This document shows, piece by piece, positions 58,701 through 64,000 of a stretch of DNA of 64,000 nucleotides. The first letter of the stretch is position 1. Every line of letters begins with the position of its first letter. Both the position numbers and the translations under genes were made by a program. The notes beneath the pieces are model-generated. The model was not told the DNA's origin and ran no database searches. It saw only the letters and a list, made by a program, of their open reading frames with translations. Source of the DNA: Actinernus sp. WN-2022 (Eukaryota > Cnidaria > Anthozoa > Actiniaria > Actinernidae); contig JAOWCC010000019.1 of NCBI GenBank assembly GCA_030867875.1, positions 104,457,006-104,521,005 of the forward strand, read 5' to 3'.

Positions 58701-61413
58701 CCACGACACTATTGGGACTGCCTAGACTTTGAGTTGATGAGGGCACCTGGAAATAAAGTAACTCAGTTTGGTGAACTTGGCCCCCGAGAATGTATCATAA
58801 GATCGAGTGTACATGTGCTGTGTCGAGACGCGGATTTGGAATACCCCGGCCTGTTTTCTTTTACCACCGAAGCAAAATCGAAATGTGGAAATCACCACCA
58901 CCACCGCAACAACAGCTGCGACAGCACAGTGGCCTTAGAAAAGTTCAAATTTACTTTTGGATGGTTCCCATAACTTGTGATTTGATTGGTTAAATTTGGA
59001 TTGCTGTTTTGATTGGTGGAAGCAAGTCACGTTGAAAAATCCTGCAATTAATACGCATGCTCAGATAACCCAAAGTTTCCAACACCCTCATTCTCCATGT
59101 ACCCCTTCCCATTTCTTACTGCGCATGTTCCCTGCCGGCCAATACCCACCAACATGACAGTAGAAGCTATTAAAGTGTTCATTTACCTCAGCCATACCAG
59201 TCGGAGACTCGTTTGGCACAGGAAAGTTCATCGGTGTATGTTCTGTAAGTGAAGGAATGGAGAGACAAAGAGATATGTCGATTCAGTGAAAATAAGCCTT
59301 AATATGGCAGGAAATAGTCACGTGCTCATATATCACTTCAATAACCAAAGAATTGCATGCGCTCGTGATCCCATGGGAAAGGCTTTACTGCATGGCAAAC
59401 AAACTTAAAAACGCTGTTTTTCATGTGTTCTTAGAAAAGATCGACAATTAATACGATTGGAGGTGGGAAATAGCATTCACAAACAGGTTTTGATAATAAC
59501 AATACCGATCTCGTACATGCAAACTTGTGCCTTTAAATAAATGAAGTCAGATTTGTTGCCATCCAGTACAACCACGTGATTGCATTCCTGCAAAAGGCCC
59601 ATTGGTGTGATAATTATTCTCCTGCACGCATCGCATGAACGCTGAGAAAGAGCTCGAAACATCAGTGGTTTTTCACGGCGTATGCGGTAATTTAGTGTTT
59701 CATGATGACTTGTTTTGTTCAGTAATCATTGTGGCTGAAGAACTTACCAGTATATCCACTGTTCACTGGAGGCATGTCTGGTACCTATAATAAGCATTGA
59801 GATTAATTTAGAGCCGGTATTTTACGAGCCATGAAAGAACTTCAAAGAAAAAAAGAGATTATCTTTACCTCCATGCTCATTCCGGCATGCAGCATCCTCA
59901 GTAATCCTGCTTGAAAACCTGGCAAATGCAAAAGGGAAAATACGAGAGCTGTTTAACGAGTTTGACGACAACAACGACAACACTATGAAGTTGGTGTACT
60001 CTAAGCTTGAATCGAAGAAGTCCGGCGCTTTTCGCAAGAAATTACCGCACCAAAAATCATGCAGTTGAAACGCCAGAGTGAACGTTTAGAAATCTAAGCA
60101 GTTCTGGATTTAAACTATCCTATAAGACCTGATGAAGGGCCTATTTCAAGAACTAGACTGAAGGTGAAAGCGAGCTAGGGCCATGTATGTAGGATGTTGG
60201 TAGTTTGGTCTTGTTAATTTTCTATACCAATTGGTTTACCTAGGAATCTTACTGTTCTACTGTTCTAAATATTAATCTTAAGATAAGGAAACGTCACTAA
60301 TTATGCCATTATCAGTGTAAGTGCATGTGAATTTCTTTTTTCCCCCTCCCTTTTAAGTTAAGTTAAAACTAATTTTATCCTCAGCTTTTCCTGTCCCTCT
60401 CAGTGCTAAAATGTTGTGTTTCCTTTTCGTACCAAAACATAACACAGATAGCTACCATCTTACCATTCTGAAACATGAACGCGGCAGGGTTCGCCATCTT
60501 TGGTCCTGCACCAATGTATGGCAGTCCATCATACACCGCGCTACCATTTGAACCTAGGTTGTCCCCAAGCTTCACGCTCTGGAGCTCTGTGAACGTCGGC
60601 TCAGAGTGGCCGAATCCATTAGCCATAGGGTAACACAGACTGCTGTTAGCGTTACTGTACCCCTTATTATAGTCACTTCTCATCAGATAAACATCAGACA
60701 GGGCACATGGGATGGGGTGGGTGTCCTTCAGTTCTTCGTCGTCCATTGGGTCGTCGAACTGTCCGGTTGGCATGAGGCTCGGGGGTAGGGTGGGGGTGAT
60801 GTTGTCAAGGTCATCATCGGGGAAAAGGTTGTTGTTAATGTCAGCTGAGTTGGGCGAGTTTGATGTGTGGCTACTCATGGGGGAGGGGAAGGGAAAGTTG
60901 TCTTGACTATAAGGTATGGTTCCATAGGGTGGAGGCGGCCTGGAGATGAATCCACCGTAAGGAAAGGGAGGGATCTGGGACTAGAGAAGAGACGAATGTA
61001 ATTATCGGTTAAGATTGCGAATCTTCAACTTATAAGCATTCTACTTTTTAGCCACGTAATGGTGGAGGAAATCTAAGGGAGGCTCATTTATATAAGCGTC
61101 TAGACATTTCTAACTCTGAATGATACCTAAATACACGAACATCAAAACCTATTAATGATGAATTACTTGGACAACATTTGAAGTGGTAGTCAGCAAATCA
61201 CTAAGAGTTTTCTGATATCCACATCCAGTATCGGTTTTATTATTTTTACCCATGGCCACTAGACAATAGACCCGTATATGGACCTTACACAATAACACTT
61301 ACTTACATTAACACTTACATTAATTGCCGATATTCCACTGTTGTTTTCCATTGGAGGTGATGGAGAGGGTGTCGACATCGACGATGGGACAGATGTACCT
61401 TTTGAGTTCGGTA
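55738..61413 (-). CDS. IRF: Interferon regulatory factor family transcription factor, 3' eight exons
   Basis: IRFs bind DNA through an N-terminal Trp-repeat domain and use a C-terminal IRF-association domain for dimerisation. Visible exons are 61413-61319, 60980-60464, 59906-59869, 59784-59748, 59242-59187, 58665-58647, 58450-58158 and 56043-55738. All junctions are GT-AG and all phases agree, giving 452 residues to the stop. The first six exons encode a low-complexity linker (SQIPPFPYGGFISR, LFPDDDLDNITPTLP, MPPVNSGYT). The last two encode the association domain: DCSMFVRVYYDETEVADF, ANFNRGLVLEMIEDGDIYVK, SREVSTKVFDFKG and CAPPSYDITLSLGQ. The DNA-binding domain is not in the window and should lie beyond 64000. 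Exon 58665-58647 is only 19 nt. Confidence 0.87.
56120..56220. repeat. Short tandem repeat, ATGAGCCAATCACGAACAAG unit
   Basis: About three copies of a 30-37-bp unit built on GAGCCAATCACGA, with CAATCA variants continuing to about 56280. It lies in the last IRF intron next to the final exon. Confidence 0.6.
56641..56728. repeat. Hairpin repeat
   Basis: AGATACAGGATTCGTGTCCG and GTGCTTTATGGG face ATAAAGCACGGACGCTC and ATTCTGTATCT. MITE-like, non-coding, in the last IRF intron. Confidence 0.55.
56819..57900. repeat. 43-bp minisatellite, about 25 copies
   Basis: A 43-bp unit (GTTATTCGGTGTTGGTGTTGG followed by TGATGATGATAGTGTTGGTG) repeats with minor variants and a few altered-length units. The period was measured at 57251 to 57294. 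Strong T/G strand bias; not a multiple of three, so not coding. Located in the last IRF intron. Confidence 0.92.
57905..58070 (+). mobile_element. LINE 3' end inserted at the minisatellite edge
   Basis: GATGAGGCAGTGGTCAACTCG to GTGCAAAAATAAACTGAACTGAACTG. The AATAAA followed by a CTGAA tail is typical of a truncated non-LTR retrotransposon. Minisatellite-like GATGATAATGATGG sequence resumes on the right. Confidence 0.55.
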
Positions 61414-64000
61414 CTGTTGGCAAAGAAATACTAAAGCATCAATCGAGCACTTCTATTCGCATTATCTTTAAAGTACTTCTAGCCCTTCTTGCAATTTTCA
61501 TACCTATGAATCTTTGAAAGGTTTTGAGCACTTCTGCGAAGAAAGTTTTGGTTTACAGAGAATACTCTACGCTCTACGCTTGTTTGAAATACTGAAAAAT
61601 TGACCTTTCCTGATCCATGACCGCGTAAGTAAAAGCCTGGGTCGATTCCCGGGTAGACGTCATGTAATTAATTCGACTTTCCAATAATTTGAATAAATAC
61701 TTAGCATTTTGTCTAAAATGACTTTTTTCTTTACAAACAACTCACAGACTATGTATATTCTCTATATATCGATGTTGTTGTGATAGAAAGGCGCCATGGA
61801 GGATAATGCATTAATGAGACGACGTCAACCCGGGAATCGACCCAGGCCTTTTCTTACGCGGTCATGGATCAGGAAAGGTCAATATTTTAACATTTCAAAC
61901 AAGCGTAGAGTATTCTCTGTAAACCAAAACTTTCTTCGCAGAAGTGCTCAAAACCTTTCAAATGTTCATAGGTATAAAAATTGCAGGAAGGGTTATTAAA
62001 AGGAATAAAACTAGGTCATAAGAATGCTTGATCAGTTTATCGGCTAAGGTAAATTTCGAGAGAGTCGTTTGTAACATTAAAGGGGCTGGGGCAGCACTCA
62101 TTCGTTACCAGGCTATCGCACGGCCAAAGGCAAAAAAAAAATTCCGACTCCGGCGGTACGAAATCAAACCTCCCTCCGAAGGAACCTTTCAGGAATCCAT
62201 TTCCATCGCTCTTATTTCGAACCTCTAAAACATATTTTTTTGCAGGAACGTTTTGTTTAACATTCATTCTAAATGTAGAGTATTTCATTTTTACATTTTT
62301 TGTTCGAAATTGCGATGAATGAAGGCTCTGGAGGAAGGGGAGGTAAACGAGTCGGGGCAGGAAGAAAGAAAACGCCTGCCTTGAGGCAATTGACGAAAAC
62401 AATAAATGACCAACATGCTGCTATATACTTAAGCAAACGAATATTCAAAACCTGGCGGGAGCTTAAAGGCCAAGGAACTTCTGGTAGTGACTCGGCCTTC
62501 AAGGCCGAGTCACTTCAAGAGTAGTTGATTGAGATTGTTCCGATACGAAACGTTTTTGACGTGTTTGACTCAAGGCATAACAAAAAGTAACGCCAGAAGA
62601 TAAATAACATTGCCGAAAACCTTTTGCTAAAAAGCAATGTTTTATAAAACGGACAAAATGAAAGAAAAGAAAGAGTTTATTTTGCGACTTTTCTGAGCAC
62701 CAGCCAAAACACACCAAAGCCAAGACAAACTCACCAGCCAAAACACACCAAAGCCAAGACAAAGGACAACCCGAACTCACCTCAAAACGTTTTCCAGAAT
62801 CAAAACAAGGTAATAAAATATACCTGAATTTTAGCTGAACCTGCTACTTTGTCGGCTCTTCAAAAATAATTATTTAGGAAACGGCGAAGTTCGAGCCAAG
62901 CTATCTCACTGACTTTATTCCAGCGAAGCATTTATAAACACTTCACGAACGAACCAAGGCTTCACAACAATTATCATGAAAGGAGGCGAATTCCAACTCT
63001 CTTTACAAGTCTTTAGAACTCCAAACGATGGGAGTTTTCCGTTCAGCAAGGCAAGGAACGACGACTAAATTTGAAAACCGTCCGTTCAGCATTCAAGTCA
63101 ACACGGGACCAAAACCATGCCGTTTCGCAAAATGTTGGAGATTTTCACAAGAAATGGCGCCAGATTGTCCTAAGCGATAACGATGACAAGTAAACAATCC
63201 CTAGTATTACATTTGACGAGTTGAAGAGTTTTTGTACACATTTAGCCGGATTTTCATTGCTGTTTTTCGGATAAATCGAGGTGAACTTCCGTAATTGAAT
63301 TTTACTTTCTTACCCAAAATCTACCTAACACTGAAAGGGTTTCAATCTTACCCTCAGCCAATCAGAAATGACCTCTCGTTGAACTGACCAATCAGACACA
63401 ATGCTACTGTTGCTTGCGAAAGAAGCCATTGCAATCGCGGAAGAATTTTGAACGGTTTGAATATTTATGATACGCTAATTACCTCAAGAGCATACTTACT
63501 GCGCACGGGCACCAGGTGACCCAGCCCCTTTAATTGTAAAATATATTTGATTCCGAGTGTTAAGCTTACCGACAGTCGGCCGATCCTAACGACCGAGCAT
63601 CGGCCGACAGTCGGCCGCGGGTAGTTAAAATGAACACGATCCATCAAAAGTCCATGTCAGGAGTACACGCGCGAGTTCATTTTTATGCCGCAGGGATACC
63701 TGTACGACTGCGAAACCGTTGGCCGCCGGTATTTACAGCAGGTATTACATCGGCGATGCTGTTATCGTAACATTTGTCATGCGGCAAGCTGGGAGCACCG
63801 CCAGCATTCCTGCGAAGTTTAACTTGCCAGCGCACGAAAATTGTTATGAGAACAGCATGCCGGTTTTTGACCTGCCCGACCTCCAGATGCCTGAGAATAT
63901 AGATCAGCGCGAGAAACATTGATGATTTAAGTGCGTTCAAGGACGCGAGAATGCTTTCGAAGAATTAAAGTTATACTTTCGCAACTCACAACTCCGCAAC
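61414..64000. other. Upstream IRF intron or intergenic DNA
   Basis: No Trp-repeat DNA-binding exon was found on the minus strand. A tandem pair of 33-bp units (CACCAGCCAAAACACACC) lies at about 62698-62763, and a GC-rich patch of GACAGTCGGCCG repeats lies near 63570-63620. A plus-strand frame at 62315-62524 is considered in the findings. Confidence 0.45.
61483..61992. mobile_element. MITE with about 190-bp inverted repeats
   Basis: The left arm CCCTTCTTGCAATTTTCATA and the right arm ending TATAAAAATTGCAGGAAGGG are near complements over about 190 bp, including CGACCCAGGC and CGCGGTCATGGATCAGGAAA. The interior is about 130 bp. It sits just upstream of the first visible IRF exon. Confidence 0.8.

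Noticed and set aside
61625..61660. tRNA-like GGGTCGATTCCCGGG segment
   Set aside because: It lies within the inverted repeat of a MITE and recurs in its other arm; no tRNA fold.
62269..62780. IRF DNA-binding exon on the minus strand
   Set aside because: The minus frames lack the conserved Trp repeats; the domain must lie outside the window.

Overview
The window is metazoan nuclear DNA, most likely from an anthozoan cnidarian such as a coral or sea anemone. It is AT-rich, its genes are split by GT-AG introns, and it is dense in LINE, BEL/Pao, Polinton and MITE-type repeats. The taxonomic call is an inference; no marker gene fixes the species. Three host genes can be assembled exon by exon with consistent phases. 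They are a dynein light chain roadblock gene (+, 1380-6637), a TMEM198-like multipass membrane protein (-, 45378-40524) and an interferon regulatory factor (-, 61413-55738, 5' end outside the window).

The most striking region is 9011-29681, a stack of nested insertions. The outermost element is a decayed BEL/Pao LTR retrotransposon flanked by a 5-bp CTTTG duplication. Its 5' LTR is split by a 5'-truncated CR1-like LINE (about 9361-19410). That LINE is split by a strikingly GC-rich, roughly 8-kb Polinton/Maverick (adintovirus-like) relic (about 10021-18000). The Polinton polymerase gene is itself split by a 664-bp MITE. Further copies of that MITE lie in the BEL body. One sits inside an element bounded by 19 G and 19 C, and another is itself broken by a TTAA-flanked piggyBac-like element. 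A second LINE piece interrupts gag.

The Polinton keeps a disrupted DNA polymerase B without its palm, a DD35E integrase with a chromodomain, fragments of an adenain-like protease and an FtsK/HerA-type packaging ATPase, and two or three structural-type reading frames. Its gene order and fused reading frames show internal deletions. All of it appears dead.

The rest is intergenic or intronic DNA with non-autonomous elements. These include two large foldback-like elements with repeated motifs in the dynein intron, a palindromic cluster at 7.0-8.3 kb, a nested pair at 38.4-40.1 kb, an element with identical 66-bp hairpins at both ends (51.8-52.4 kb), and a 43-bp minisatellite in the last visible IRF intron. 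No tRNA, rRNA or CRISPR array was supported.
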